Below are positions 17,644-26,987 of a DNA stretch of 64,000 nt, piece after piece. The notes under the pieces were generated by a model, which worked only from the letters and a program-made list of their open reading frames with translations, did not search any database and was not told where the DNA came from. How positions within the stretch are numbered: the stretch's first letter is position 1; every line of letters begins with the position of its first letter. The stretch is from Fusobacterium mortiferum (lineage in GTDB: Bacteria > Fusobacteriota > Fusobacteriia > Fusobacteriales > Fusobacteriaceae): the NCBI RefSeq assembly GCF_016900045.1, contig NZ_JACSNP010000007.1:1-64000 (forward strand). The letters run 5' to 3'. The translations under genes and the position numbers were made by a program.

Positions 17644-18195
17644 ATGGAACTTTTAACAATAGGAAAAATATCTGGAACTCATCATTTAAAAGGTGCCGTA
17701 AAAGTAGTGTCAAATATTGAAAATATAGAGATGTTATTAAATAATAGAATAGTAGTGGAGTTAGGAGAGAATAATCAAAGAATACTGACAGTAAAATCTG
17801 CTTCTCATCTAGTAGGAAATAAGTGTGTTTTGGAATTTGAAGAGATTACAAATAAGACAGAAGCTGGAAATTTAAAGAATGGATTTATAAAAGTAAGAAG
17901 AGAACTACTTGGAATTGGTGAAGATGAATATCTTCTAAATGATCTATTGGATATGAAGGCTATAGATATAGATACAGATGAGGAGTTAGGGACAATAGTT
18001 GATATTTTTGAAACAGCAGCTCATGATATTTTAGTAATAGAATCATCAAAATGTGAAGTAATGGTACCGGATATAGATGAGTTTGTAAAGAAGATAGATT
18101 TTGATAAAAGAGTGATCTATGTACATCTAATAGAGGGTATGAAAGAGGAAAAGGGAAAAAAATATCAACAAGATGATGGAATGGACGAGGAGTAG
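17644..18195 (+). CDS. rimM: 16S rRNA processing protein RimM
   Basis: RimM binds S19 and helps fold the 3' domain of 16S rRNA. The 183 aa protein starts LTIGKISGTHHLKGAVKV, typical of the RimM N-terminal domain, and ends in a PRC-barrel (DELGTIVDIFETAAHDILVIES; MVPDIDEFVKKID). It has an acidic C-terminal tail. The stop is 1 nt before the trmD start, so the two are translationally coupled. Confidence 0.95.
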   Translation: MELLTIGKISGTHHLKGAVKVVSNIENIEMLLNNRIVVELGENNQRILTVKSASHLVGNKCVLEFEEITNKTEAGNLKNGFIKVRRELLGIGEDEYLLNDLLDMKAIDIDTDEELGTIVDIFETAAHDILVIESSKCEVMVPDIDEFVKKIDFDKRVIYVHLIEGMKEEKGKKYQQDDGMDEE

Positions 18196-18196
18196 T

Positions 18197-18925
18197 ATGA
18201 AAATCAATATTCTGACTCTTTTTCCTGAGATGTTTTCAGGATTTAAAAGTGAAAGTATAATAGGAAAGGCTCTTGAAAAAAATCTGCTAGAGATAAATAT
18301 CATAAATATTAGAGATTTTTGCTATGATAAGCATAAGCAGGCTGATGATATGCCTTTTGGCGGAGGAGCAGGAATGGTTATGAAACCAGAACCATTATTC
18401 AGAGCTCTTGAGACTGTAAAAGGAAAGGTAATATACACAACTCCTCAAGGGGTAAGATTCAATCAAAAATTAGCTATTGAATTGGCTCAAGAAGAGGAGA
18501 TAACAATTATAGCTGGACACTATGAGGGAATAGATGAAAGGGTAGTGGAGAGTAAGGTTGATTTAGAAGTTTCTATTGGAGATTTTGTTTTAACTGGAGG
18601 AGAATTACCAGCTATGATGATGGCTGATTGTATAGCTAGACTTGTTCCAGGGGTAATAAAAAAGGAATCTTATGAAAATGACTCTTTCTTTAATGGATTA
18701 TTAGATTATCCACACTATACAAGGCCAGCTGAGTATGAGGGAATGAAGGTGCCAGATGTATTACTTTCTGGACATCATAAAAATATAGAAACTTGGAGAT
18801 TAAAAGAGAGTTTAAAGAGAACCTATATAAGAAGAAGAGATCTACTTGTTAATAGAGAGTTAACTAAAGAGGAGAAAAAGCTTCTAGCTGAGATAAAAAG
18901 AGAGCTTGGAAAGGAAAAAGAATGA
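18197..18925 (+). CDS. trmD: tRNA (guanine-N1)-methyltransferase TrmD
   Basis: TrmD makes m1G37 next to the anticodon and so prevents +1 frameshifting. The 242 aa protein shows the SPOUT trefoil knot: ADDMPFGGGAGMVMKPEP, IIAGHYEGIDERV and SIGDFVLTGGELPAM. The start is the ATG at 18197 after GAGGAG; the longer frame overlaps rimM. Its stop overlaps the start of the next gene by 4 nt (ATGA). Confidence 0.97.
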   Translation: MKINILTLFPEMFSGFKSESIIGKALEKNLLEINIINIRDFCYDKHKQADDMPFGGGAGMVMKPEPLFRALETVKGKVIYTTPQGVRFNQKLAIELAQEEEITIIAGHYEGIDERVVESKVDLEVSIGDFVLTGGELPAMMMADCIARLVPGVIKKESYENDSFFNGLLDYPHYTRPAEYEGMKVPDVLLSGHHKNIETWRLKESLKRTYIRRRDLLVNRELTKEEKKLLAEIKRELGKEKE

Positions 18926-19440
18926 TATATAGATTAGGAGATAAAACTCCACAGATAGGAGAAAATAACTATATAGCTGAAAATGCTACTGTAATAGGTG
19001 AGGTTGTTACAGCGGAAAATGTATCAATTTGGTTTGGAGCTGTTGTAAGAGCTGATATGAGTAAAATTGTAGTAGGTAAAGACTCTAATATACAAGATAA
19101 TTGTACAGTACATGGAGACACTCCATATCCAGTAATTATAGGAGAGAAGGTAACTATTGGACATAACTGTATCATACATGGGTGTACTATTGGAGATAGT
19201 TCTGTAATAGGAATGGGAACAACTCTTTTAAATGGAAGTGTAATTCCTAAAAATTGTTTAGTAGCTGCTGGTTCTGTGGTAACTCCTAAACTTCAAGCTA
19301 AAGAGGGAGATTTGATTGCTGGATCTCCGGCTAGAGTTGTAAGAGCTCTTACCGAGGAAAATAGAGAGTATCTTAAATATGCTTATAAGGTTTATTTAGA
19401 AGATATAGAAAAATATAAAAAATTAGAAAAGATAAAGTAA
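18922..19440 (+). CDS. Gamma-class carbonic anhydrase-like hexapeptide-repeat protein
   Basis: This 172 aa left-handed beta-helix protein is of the YrdA/CaiE group. Repeated hexapeptides run through most of its length, and the zinc-type histidines appear in NCTVHGDTPYP and IGHNCIIHGCTIG. The family includes true gamma-carbonic anhydrases and relatives of unknown substrate. The start overlaps trmD by 4 nt. Why it is linked to tRNA methylation genes is not clear; the pairing could be simple operon sharing. Confidence 0.87.
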   Translation: MIYRLGDKTPQIGENNYIAENATVIGEVVTAENVSIWFGAVVRADMSKIVVGKDSNIQDNCTVHGDTPYPVIIGEKVTIGHNCIIHGCTIGDSSVIGMGTTLLNGSVIPKNCLVAAGSVVTPKLQAKEGDLIAGSPARVVRALTEENREYLKYAYKVYLEDIEKYKKLEKIK

Positions 19441-19457
19441 AATAGGGAGAAAAGAGA

Positions 19458-20021
19458 ATGAGAGATAAAATTTACTTAGGTTTAGTTCACTATCCAGTAT
19501 ATAATAAAAATAATAGTGTAGTATGTACATCAGTTACTAACTTTGATATTCATGATATCTCTAGAAGTTGTAGAACATATAATGTAGCTGGATATAGACT
19601 TATAGTTCCGGTAGATGCACAAAAAATGCTTACTGAGAGAATAATAGGTTACTGGCAAGAGGGAACAGGAGGACAGTTTAATAAAGATAGAGAAGATGCT
19701 TTTTCTATAACTAGAGTGATGGATAGTATAGAGGCTACTATTGCTGAAATAGAGGAAAGAGAAGGGCAAAAGCCAGTTATTATAACTACTTCTGCTAGAA
19801 TATTCCCAAATACTGTTGGATATAAAGAGTTGTCAGATAAAATTTTTGAGGATGATAGACCTTATTTATTACTATTTGGAACAGGTTGGGGACTTACAGA
19901 TGAGATAATGGATATGTCTGACTATATATTAGAGCCTATTAGAGGAAATACTCAATACAATCATCTTTCTGTAAGAGCAGCTGTAGCTATCATATTAGAT
20001 AGATTATTAGGAGAAAAATAA
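19458..20021 (+). CDS. SPOUT-type RNA methyltransferase (PF09936-like)
   Basis: This 187 aa protein matches the family of predicted SAM-dependent RNA methyltransferases related to the C-terminal half of some TrmD proteins. The N-terminal LGLVHYPVYNKN and DISRSCRTYNVAGYRLIVP and the C-terminal LLFGTGWGLTDEIM and RGNTQYNHLSVRAAVAIILDRL form the knot region. The glycine-rich LFGTGWGL and YNHLSVR segments are SPOUT-like cofactor loops. It lies two genes after trmD. The RNA target is unknown. Confidence 0.82.
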   Translation: MRDKIYLGLVHYPVYNKNNSVVCTSVTNFDIHDISRSCRTYNVAGYRLIVPVDAQKMLTERIIGYWQEGTGGQFNKDREDAFSITRVMDSIEATIAEIEEREGQKPVIITTSARIFPNTVGYKELSDKIFEDDRPYLLLFGTGWGLTDEIMDMSDYILEPIRGNTQYNHLSVRAAVAIILDRLLGEK

Positions 20022-20040
20022 TTTTCTCTTTGGAGGAACA

Positions 20041-23000
20041 ATGAATAGAAAAGAGATAAGAATAAAACCACAAGATGGTATCTTTAGAAAAATGGGTATA
20101 AAAAATGTAGATGTTACAGAGATTATATTTTCTGAGAGAAATAAGAAGATGAGATTCAAATGTAATGTTCCTTCAGTTAATGAATTAAATGAATTAGATC
20201 TCATTTATGAAAATATTAAGAAAAATTTTGGTAAGGAATTAGAGGTTGACTTTACAGTAAGTTTTTCTGAGAATGATATAAGAAAAGAGCAATTAGTAGA
20301 GATAGTAGAAAGGGCAATCATAAGATTGAAGGCTAGAAATGCTATCTCTAAATCTTTTTTATACCTATATAGAGTAACTATTGAGACTGAAAGTATCAAT
20401 ATTACTCTTGCTGAGCAGAGTGCTATTGATATTTTAAAAAGTTCTCAAATAGATGAAAAATTAGAAAATATTTTAGAAAATTTTGGAATTTATAACTTTA
20501 AAGTAAAGTTTATTTTAGGAGATTTTTCTCAAGAAGTTTCAAAAATAGAAGAGGATAAGCAAAAAGAGATAATAACACTTTCAGCTAAAATTGACATGGA
20601 GAGTAAAAAAATAGCTGAACAAAACTCAAGTAAATCAAAGTCACAAGAGGTAGTTATAAAGAGTGCTAATTTTTCTAAAGGTGGAGGTTTCTCAGCTAAT
20701 AAAACTAAAGAGATCAAGGGAAGCTCTATTCCATTAGAGGAGTTTTTTGAACTATATGATGATGATACATGTGTCGTAGAAGGAGAAGTTTTTGGAATAG
20801 AGTCAAGAGATATAAAAAATGATAGAGTAATTACAACCATAAGAATAACAGATAATCATACATCTTTAACAACTAAGATTTTTCTAGAAAAAGATAAACC
20901 ATTGGAGATAAGAGAGGGAGATTATGTTAAAGTAAGTGGTAAAAAACAAATAGATAGATTTTCAGATAATGAAGAGATTATGATGATAAACTCTATCAAT
21001 AAATTAGATAGAATAAAAGAAGAGAAAAAGGACACTTCAGAATTAAAAATGGTAGAGCTTCACACACATAGTAAGATGAGTGAAATGGTTGGAGTATCTG
21101 ATATTGGAGATATAATAAAGCAAGCTATAGCTTATGGTCATTCAGCTGTGGCAATTACTGATTATGCTGTTGTACACTCTTTTCCATTTGCCTATAAGGC
21201 AGCTAAGGGAAAAGATATAAAACCTATACTTGGTTGTGAAATGTATATGGTTAATGATGAAGCTGTTATGGTTAGAGATTCAAAGGACGTCTCTTTAATG
21301 GAAGAGTATTTTGTAGTTTTTGACTTGGAGACAATGGGACTTAATTCTCATGAACATGAGATAATAGAGATTGGAGCAGTAAAATTACAAGGAAATAGAA
21401 TAATAGATAGATTTTCTCAACTGATAAATCCACAAAAACCGATTCCACAAAAAATACAGGAATTAACAAATATAACTCAAGATATGGTAGATAATATGCC
21501 AACTATAGAGGAAGTTTTACCAAGATTTATGGAGTTTGTAGGAGATGCTACAATGGTAGCTCATAACGCTGCATTCGACATGGGATTTTTAAGAAGAGAT
21601 GTAAAAAATATTTTAGGTTATGAGTATAAGCCAGCTATTATAGATACATTACAGATGGCAAGAGATCTGTATCCAGCTTTAAAAGGGTATGGACTGAAAA
21701 ACTTGAATAAGGTATTGGGACTATCACTAGAAAGTCACCATAGAGCCGTTGATGACTCTCAAGCTACAGCAAATATGTTCATAATTTTTATGGAGAAATA
21801 TATAGAAAAGGGTATCACAAATTTAAATGAGATAACTGGAGCTTTTCCAATTAACTTAAAAAAACAGGATACTCACAATGTAATGGTCCTTGTACAGAAT
21901 TTAGAGGGATTAAAGAATATGTATAGATTGGTTTCAGAAGCTCATGTGGATTACTATGGAAATAAAAAACCAAGAGTTTTAAAATCACATTTGGAAAAAT
22001 ACAGAGAAGGGTTAATAATAGGAAGCTCTATGACAGTACATTTTTCAAATGATGGAGAACTTGTAGATTATTATATGAGATATGATTTTGAAAATATAGA
22101 GAAAAACATAGGATTCTATGATTATATAGAGTTACTTCCAAAAGGGGCATACTCAGAACTGTATGAAGAAGATAAAACGGGAAGTATATCGTCCTTTGAG
22201 GCTATTGAGAAGATGAACAATTATTTTTATAATTTAGCCAAAGAAAGAGATATAGTGGTTACAGCTAGTTCAAATGTTCACTACATAGATGAAGAGGATT
22301 ATAAGATAAGAAGTATTTTGTTGTATGGAAGTGGAAATGTATTTAGAAAAAACCAGTATCTAATAGATAATAAATTTTACTTTAGAACTACTGATGAAAT
22401 GCTAAAAGAGTTTAGTTATCTAGGTGAAGATGTAGCTAAGGAGATAGTTGTTACAAATACTAATCTAATAGCTGATAAGATAGAGAGAATAAAACCAGTT
22501 CCAGATGGATTTTATCCACCAAAGATAGATAATGCTGAAAATATAGTTAGAGAGATGACATATGAAAAAGCATATAGAATATATGGAAATCCATTACCTG
22601 ATATCGTTAATGCTAGAATAGAAAGAGAATTAAATGCGATAATAGGAAATGGTTTCTCTGTACTTTATCTTTCAGCCCAGAAATTAGTTAAAAAGTCATT
22701 AGATAGTGGATATTTAGTTGGTTCGAGAGGATCGGTAGGTTCATCTCTAGTCGCATTTATGATGGGAATAACAGAGGTTAATGCTTTATATCCTCACTAT
22801 ATCTGTACTAATCCAGAATGTAAAAACTCTGAATTTATAGAAAGAGAAGGAGTAGGAATTGACTTACCTGAAAAAGTTTGCCCTAAGTGTGGACAATTAT
22901 ATAAAAGAGATGGATACTCTATACCTTTCGAAGTATTTATGGGATTTAATGGAGATAAGGTTCCAGATATTGACCTTAACTTCTCTGGAGAGTATCAATC

Positions 23001-24393
23001 TGAAATACATAGATATTGTGAACAGATGTTCGGTAAAGAGAATGTATTTAAGGCGGGAACTATATCAACACTTGCAGAGAAAAATGCTGAGGGTTATGTA
23101 AGAAAATTCTTTGAAGAGCATAATATGAAAAATAACAAAGCTGAGATAATTAGATTGGCTAGAAAATGTGAGGGAGCAAAGAAAACCACAGGACAACACC
23201 CTGGAGGAATGGTTGTTGTACCTCATGATCATACAATTTATGAGTTTTGTCCAGTACAAAAACCAGCTAATGATGAGAAAAATGATTCAATAACAACTCA
23301 TTATGATTATCATGTTATGGATGAACAATTAGTAAAACTAGATATACTTGGACATGACGATCCGACTACAATAAAAATATTACAGGAGTATACTGGAGTA
23401 GATATCTACTCTATTCCATTAGCTGATCCAGATACTTTAAAGATATTCTCTAGTACTGAGTCTTTAGGTGTTACTCCAGAGCAAATAAATTCGGTGGTAG
23501 GAACTTTTGGAGTACCAGAGTTTGGAACACCATTTGTACGTCAAATGTTAATAGATACAATGCCTAAAACCTTTGCTGAATTAGTTAGGATATCAGGACT
23601 TTCACATGGAACAGACGTTTGGCTTAATAATGCTCAAGAGTTTATTAGACAGAAAGAAGCTACACTATCACAGGTTATAACAGTTCGTGATGACATAATG
23701 AACTATTTGATTGACCAGGGAATAGAGAAAGGGACAGCCTTTAAAATAATGGAGTTTGTAAGAAAGGGACAACCTACAAAGAATCCTGAAGGGTGGAAAG
23801 CTTATTCAGATTTAATGAAAGAGCATAATGTTGCAGAGTGGTATATAGAATCGTGTAGAAGAATAAAATATATGTTCCCTAAGGGACATGCTGTTGCTTA
23901 TGTTATGATGGCTATGAGAATAGCTTACTTCAAAGTGCATTATCCTCTTGCTTTCTATGCTGCATATCTCTCTAGAAAAGCTGAAGATTTTGATTATGAG
24001 ATAATGGGAAATCCAGAATCAGCTAAATCTCATTTAGAAATATTAGCAAAAGAGCCAAAATTAGATGTAAAGAAAAAAACTGAAATGGCTATTTGTGAGA
24101 TTGTGGTAGAGATGTATGCTAGAGGATTGGAATTTTTACCAATAGATATTTATAAATCTGGAGGAGTAAAATTTACTATTGAAGATGGTAAGATTAGAGT
24201 ACCATTAATAGCTCTTTCAGGTCTAGGAGGAGCCGTAATAGAAAACATTATCAAAGAGAGAGAAGAGGGAAAATTCTTATCTTTTGAAGATTTAAAAAGA
24301 AGAACAAAGGCATCTCAGACGACTATTGATAAGTTAAAAATGATAAAAGCGATAGATTCTTTAAGTGAGACTAATCAGATTTCACTTTTCTAA
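20041..24393 (+). CDS. polC: DNA polymerase III alpha subunit, PolC type
   Basis: This is the replicative polymerase of low-GC Gram-positive type with its own 3'-5' exonuclease. In the 1450 aa protein the order is: N-terminal domain, OB fold (about 233-315), PHP domain (starting near VELHTHSKMSEM, residue 337), exonuclease (FVVFDLETMGL near 423; HRAVDDSQATANMF), a zinc site (CTNPECKN...CPKCGQLY, about 922-960) and the polymerase palm (PDIDLNFSGEYQ near 975). The PHP domain is split around the inserted exonuclease, as in other PolC proteins. An ATG with GGAGGA lies 19 nt after the SPOUT gene. Confidence 0.97.
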   Translation: MNRKEIRIKPQDGIFRKMGIKNVDVTEIIFSERNKKMRFKCNVPSVNELNELDLIYENIKKNFGKELEVDFTVSFSENDIRKEQLVEIVERAIIRLKARNAISKSFLYLYRVTIETESINITLAEQSAIDILKSSQIDEKLENILENFGIYNFKVKFILGDFSQEVSKIEEDKQKEIITLSAKIDMESKKIAEQNSSKSKSQEVVIKSANFSKGGGFSANKTKEIKGSSIPLEEFFELYDDDTCVVEGEVFGIESRDIKNDRVITTIRITDNHTSLTTKIFLEKDKPLEIREGDYVKVSGKKQIDRFSDNEEIMMINSINKLDRIKEEKKDTSELKMVELHTHSKMSEMVGVSDIGDIIKQAIAYGHSAVAITDYAVVHSFPFAYKAAKGKDIKPILGCEMYMVNDEAVMVRDSKDVSLMEEYFVVFDLETMGLNSHEHEIIEIGAVKLQGNRIIDRFSQLINPQKPIPQKIQELTNITQDMVDNMPTIEEVLPRFMEFVGDATMVAHNAAFDMGFLRRDVKNILGYEYKPAIIDTLQMARDLYPALKGYGLKNLNKVLGLSLESHHRAVDDSQATANMFIIFMEKYIEKGITNLNEITGAFPINLKKQDTHNVMVLVQNLEGLKNMYRLVSEAHVDYYGNKKPRVLKSHLEKYREGLIIGSSMTVHFSNDGELVDYYMRYDFENIEKNIGFYDYIELLPKGAYSELYEEDKTGSISSFEAIEKMNNYFYNLAKERDIVVTASSNVHYIDEEDYKIRSILLYGSGNVFRKNQYLIDNKFYFRTTDEMLKEFSYLGEDVAKEIVVTNTNLIADKIERIKPVPDGFYPPKIDNAENIVREMTYEKAYRIYGNPLPDIVNARIERELNAIIGNGFSVLYLSAQKLVKKSLDSGYLVGSRGSVGSSLVAFMMGITEVNALYPHYICTNPECKNSEFIEREGVGIDLPEKVCPKCGQLYKRDGYSIPFEVFMGFNGDKVPDIDLNFSGEYQSEIHRYCEQMFGKENVFKAGTISTLAEKNAEGYVRKFFEEHNMKNNKAEIIRLARKCEGAKKTTGQHPGGMVVVPHDHTIYEFCPVQKPANDEKNDSITTHYDYHVMDEQLVKLDILGHDDPTTIKILQEYTGVDIYSIPLADPDTLKIFSSTESLGVTPEQINSVVGTFGVPEFGTPFVRQMLIDTMPKTFAELVRISGLSHGTDVWLNNAQEFIRQKEATLSQVITVRDDIMNYLIDQGIEKGTAFKIMEFVRKGQPTKNPEGWKAYSDLMKEHNVAEWYIESCRRIKYMFPKGHAVAYVMMAMRIAYFKVHYPLAFYAAYLSRKAEDFDYEIMGNPESAKSHLEILAKEPKLDVKKKTEMAICEIVVEMYARGLEFLPIDIYKSGGVKFTIEDGKIRVPLIALSGLGGAVIENIIKEREEGKFLSFEDLKRRTKASQTTIDKLKMIKAIDSLSETNQISLF

Positions 24394-24409
24394 AAAAATA
24401 AGAAAATAG

Positions 24410-24438
24410 TTGTAAAATCAGTAATGTTGTGGTATAAA
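24410..24438 (+). promoter_or_regulatory. Promoter of the HU-family gene
   Basis: TTGTAA (24410-24415), a 17-base spacer and TATAAA (24433-24438) lie 53 nt before the start codon. Confidence 0.5.
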
Positions 24439-24491
24439 AGATAATATGAGCACTTATTATGATTGCTATAAAAACTAAGGAGGGAAAAAAG

Positions 24492-24770
24492 ATGACTAAA
24501 AAAGAGTTTGTAGATTTATATTTTGAAAAGGGAGAATTTACTTCTAAAGTTGAGGCTGAGAAAAAAGCTATGGCTTTCCTAGCAACAATAGAAGAAGCTT
24601 TAGTAAAAGGTGAAGAGGTTTCATTTTTAGGATTTGGAAAATTTGAAGTAACAGAAAGAGCTGCTAGAACTTGTAGAAATCCTCAAACAGGAAAAGAGAT
24701 GAAAGTTGAAGCTAAAAAAGCTGTAAAATTTAAACCAGGAAAATCTTTATCAGAAAAAGTAAATAAATAA
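24492..24770 (+). CDS. HU-family DNA-binding protein
   Basis: This 92 aa histone-like protein bends and compacts DNA as a dimer. The signature FLGFGKFEVTERAARTCRNPQTGKEMKVEAKKAVKFKPGK covers the beta arm and its flanks. The start at 24492 follows AAGGAGGG; a longer frame from 24459 would add 11 residues and is less likely. It is one amino acid off the canonical GRNPQTG arm (CRNPQTG). A promoter and a strong terminator make it a single-gene unit. Confidence 0.93.
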   Translation: MTKKEFVDLYFEKGEFTSKVEAEKKAMAFLATIEEALVKGEEVSFLGFGKFEVTERAARTCRNPQTGKEMKVEAKKAVKFKPGKSLSEKVNK

Positions 24771-24820
24771 TCTTTATTAAGATAAATAATTTTAAGTTGA
24801 GAATAAAATAATTTGCCCTT

Positions 24821-24899
24821 AAATGAGGAGAAATTTTTTATATCCATTACTAGATATAGCTAGTAATTTAGGAATAAAATTTTCTCCTCTTTTATTTTG
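24821..24899 (+). terminator. Long-stem terminator after the HU gene
   Basis: A roughly 30-bp imperfect stem (GAGGAGAAATTTT paired with AAAATTTTCTCCTC, with an inner ATTACTAG/CTAGTAAT) is followed by TTTTATTTT. Confidence 0.8.
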
Positions 24900-24900
24900 C

Positions 24901-24929
24901 TTGAAAAAACTTTAAATATAAAGTAAAAT
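24901..24929 (+). promoter_or_regulatory. Promoter of the hydrolase-mlaA operon
   Basis: TTGAAA (24901-24906), a 17-base spacer and TAAAAT (24924-24929) lie 42 nt before the start codon. Confidence 0.5.
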
Positions 24930-24971
24930 AGGGGAATAATGATAAGGATTAAAATAAAAAGTGGAGGTTAC

Positions 24972-26252
24972 ATGAAGAAGTACTTAATTGTGATATACAC
25001 ATTGTTGATATCTATGACTTTGTTGGCAGAATATAACTATCCTTTTAAGGATCCTAATATGGCAACAATAATAGGAAGTTCAACTTTAATGACAGAAGGA
25101 ATTCCAGAAAAAATAGATATAAAGGAGTATAAAATAAAGTTACCTTGGTCAAAACCAGTGATGGAGAATTTTTGGTATAATGAAGGATTTAAATACTCTG
25201 TAGTTTCCCAAAATAGGAAAGCTCCATTAATATTCTTATTAGCAGGAACAGGTTCTTCTCATAACTCGGTTAGAATGGAGTATTTTCAGAGAATATTTTA
25301 TAAAGCAGGTTATCATGTCGTGTCAATATCTTCTCCAATGAATAGTAACTTTGTAATAAATGCTTCTACAAATCAGATGCCTGGAATTATTATAGAGGAT
25401 TCAGAGGATATTTATCATGTTATGGAAGCAATAAATGAAAAAATAACCTCGGAGTTAGAGATAAGCGATTACTATTTAGTTGGATATAGTTTAGGTGGAA
25501 CAGAAGCTGGGATTTTATCTTGGATTGATGAAAGAGAGAAGAAGTTTAATTTTAAAAGAGTTTTTATGATAAATCCAGCTGTTAACCTATATAAATCAGC
25601 TCTTAAATTAGATAGATACATGAACTATGCTGAAAATGAAAGAGCTGAAAAAGTAGCACAGTTGATAAACAATATATTAAATACTGTTATAAGCAGTATA
25701 ATTCCTGAGTATACTACTTTTGATATGGAGACTATATTTAAAGTATTTTCACAAAAAAAACTGAGTGATAAAGAGATGCAACAATTAATAGGAGGAGCTT
25801 TTAGATTAACTTCTATTGATTTAAATTATATAACTGATGTAGTAAATGATAGAAAGGTGTATGTTAAGGAACCAGTGAATAAGTTTTCTCCAATGTTTAA
25901 GTACTTTGAAGAGATTAATTTTGCTACCTTTGAAGAGTATATAAATAAGTTAGCTTTTCCTTATTATAAAGAAAAACTCGGAGAACAACTGACATTAGAT
26001 AAGCTTTTAAAAAAAGCAAATTTAAGTTATATTGAAGATTATCTAAAAAATAGTTCAAAAGTAATGGCGGTAACTAATGCAGACGAACTTATCTTAGATA
26101 GTGAAGATTTAGAGTTTTTAAAAATGACTTTTGGAAAAAGATTAATTATTTATCCATATGGGGGGCACTGTGGAAATATGTTTTTTACACCAAATATAAA
26201 AGTGATGCTAGAATTTTTAGAGAAAGGAGAGATAGAATATGAAAATAAATAG
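24972..26252 (+). CDS. Exported alpha/beta-hydrolase-like protein
   Basis: This 426 aa protein has an N-terminal signal peptide (MKKYLIVIYTLLISMTLLAEY). The start is the ATG at 24972 after GGAGG. The core fits an alpha/beta hydrolase: the strand APLIFLLAGTGSSHNS, the nucleophile elbow GYSLGG (G-x-S-x-G) and a late histidine in YPYGGHCGN. That makes a plausible Ser-Asp-His triad. A long helical insertion separates the elbow from the C-terminal acid/His region. Its stop overlaps the start of mlaA by 14 nt, so a role in periplasmic or outer-membrane lipid processing is possible. The substrate is unknown. Confidence 0.75.
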   Translation: MKKYLIVIYTLLISMTLLAEYNYPFKDPNMATIIGSSTLMTEGIPEKIDIKEYKIKLPWSKPVMENFWYNEGFKYSVVSQNRKAPLIFLLAGTGSSHNSVRMEYFQRIFYKAGYHVVSISSPMNSNFVINASTNQMPGIIIEDSEDIYHVMEAINEKITSELEISDYYLVGYSLGGTEAGILSWIDEREKKFNFKRVFMINPAVNLYKSALKLDRYMNYAENERAEKVAQLINNILNTVISSIIPEYTTFDMETIFKVFSQKKLSDKEMQQLIGGAFRLTSIDLNYITDVVNDRKVYVKEPVNKFSPMFKYFEEINFATFEEYINKLAFPYYKEKLGEQLTLDKLLKKANLSYIEDYLKNSSKVMAVTNADELILDSEDLEFLKMTFGKRLIIYPYGGHCGNMFFTPNIKVMLEFLEKGEIEYENK

Positions 26253-26964
26253 ATTATTAATAGCTATTATGTTAGTTTTTTCTATCACAACTTTCTCAAA
26301 TAGTGATGAGAGTGTAAAAATTAATAATGAATCCTATGAATATTTTAATGTGTATGATCCGCTAGAGCCTATTAATAGAAGAGTTTACTACTTTAACTAT
26401 CAATTTGATAAATATATTTTTCTTCCAACAGTGAGATTTTATAGAACGGTTACTCCTGAATTACTTAGAAAGGGAGTAAAGAACTTTTTTAAGAATACTG
26501 AAAATATAACGACAACAGGAAACTCATTACTTCAATTAAAAATAAAAAAGGCTATGAGAGCTATTGGAAGATTTAGTATGAATACTGCTGTTGGAGTTGG
26601 TGGTGTAGTGGATATAGCTTCAGATATGGGAATGCCAAAACCATATGAAGACTTTGGAATGACATTGGCACACTATGGTGTAGGAAAGGGAGCTTATTTA
26701 GTATTACCAATCTTAGGACCAAGTTTTTTAAGAGATGCTGTTGGTATGGGAGTTGATACTCTAGGAAAAGGAACTTTATATCATACAGTTGATTTAGATG
26801 AGTTAAATCATACTGGAGTTTCTATTCTATATGCAATCAATAAGAGATATAATACAGATTTTAGATATTATGAAACAGGCTCACCATTTGAATATGAGTA
26901 TGTAAGATTTTTATATTATAAATATAGAGAGTTACAAATTGAATTAGGAAGTGAAATATTTTAA
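26239..26964 (+). CDS. mlaA: MlaA/VacJ-family outer-membrane phospholipid protein
   Basis: MlaA removes mislocalised phospholipids from the outer leaflet of the outer membrane. The 241 aa protein has the family signature YDPLEPINRRVYYFNYQFDKY, then VGVGGVVDIASDMGMPKPYEDFGMTLAHYGVGKGAYLVLPILGPS. This gene is good evidence for a diderm envelope. The N-terminus is a signal peptide (MKINRLLIAIMLVFSITTFS), but I see no lipobox cysteine, whereas most MlaA proteins are lipoproteins. The mla importer genes are not in this window. Confidence 0.93.
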   Translation: MKINRLLIAIMLVFSITTFSNSDESVKINNESYEYFNVYDPLEPINRRVYYFNYQFDKYIFLPTVRFYRTVTPELLRKGVKNFFKNTENITTTGNSLLQLKIKKAMRAIGRFSMNTAVGVGGVVDIASDMGMPKPYEDFGMTLAHYGVGKGAYLVLPILGPSFLRDAVGMGVDTLGKGTLYHTVDLDELNHTGVSILYAINKRYNTDFRYYETGSPFEYEYVRFLYYKYRELQIELGSEIF

Positions 26965-26987
26965 TATAGATATACTAGGAGGTTTTT

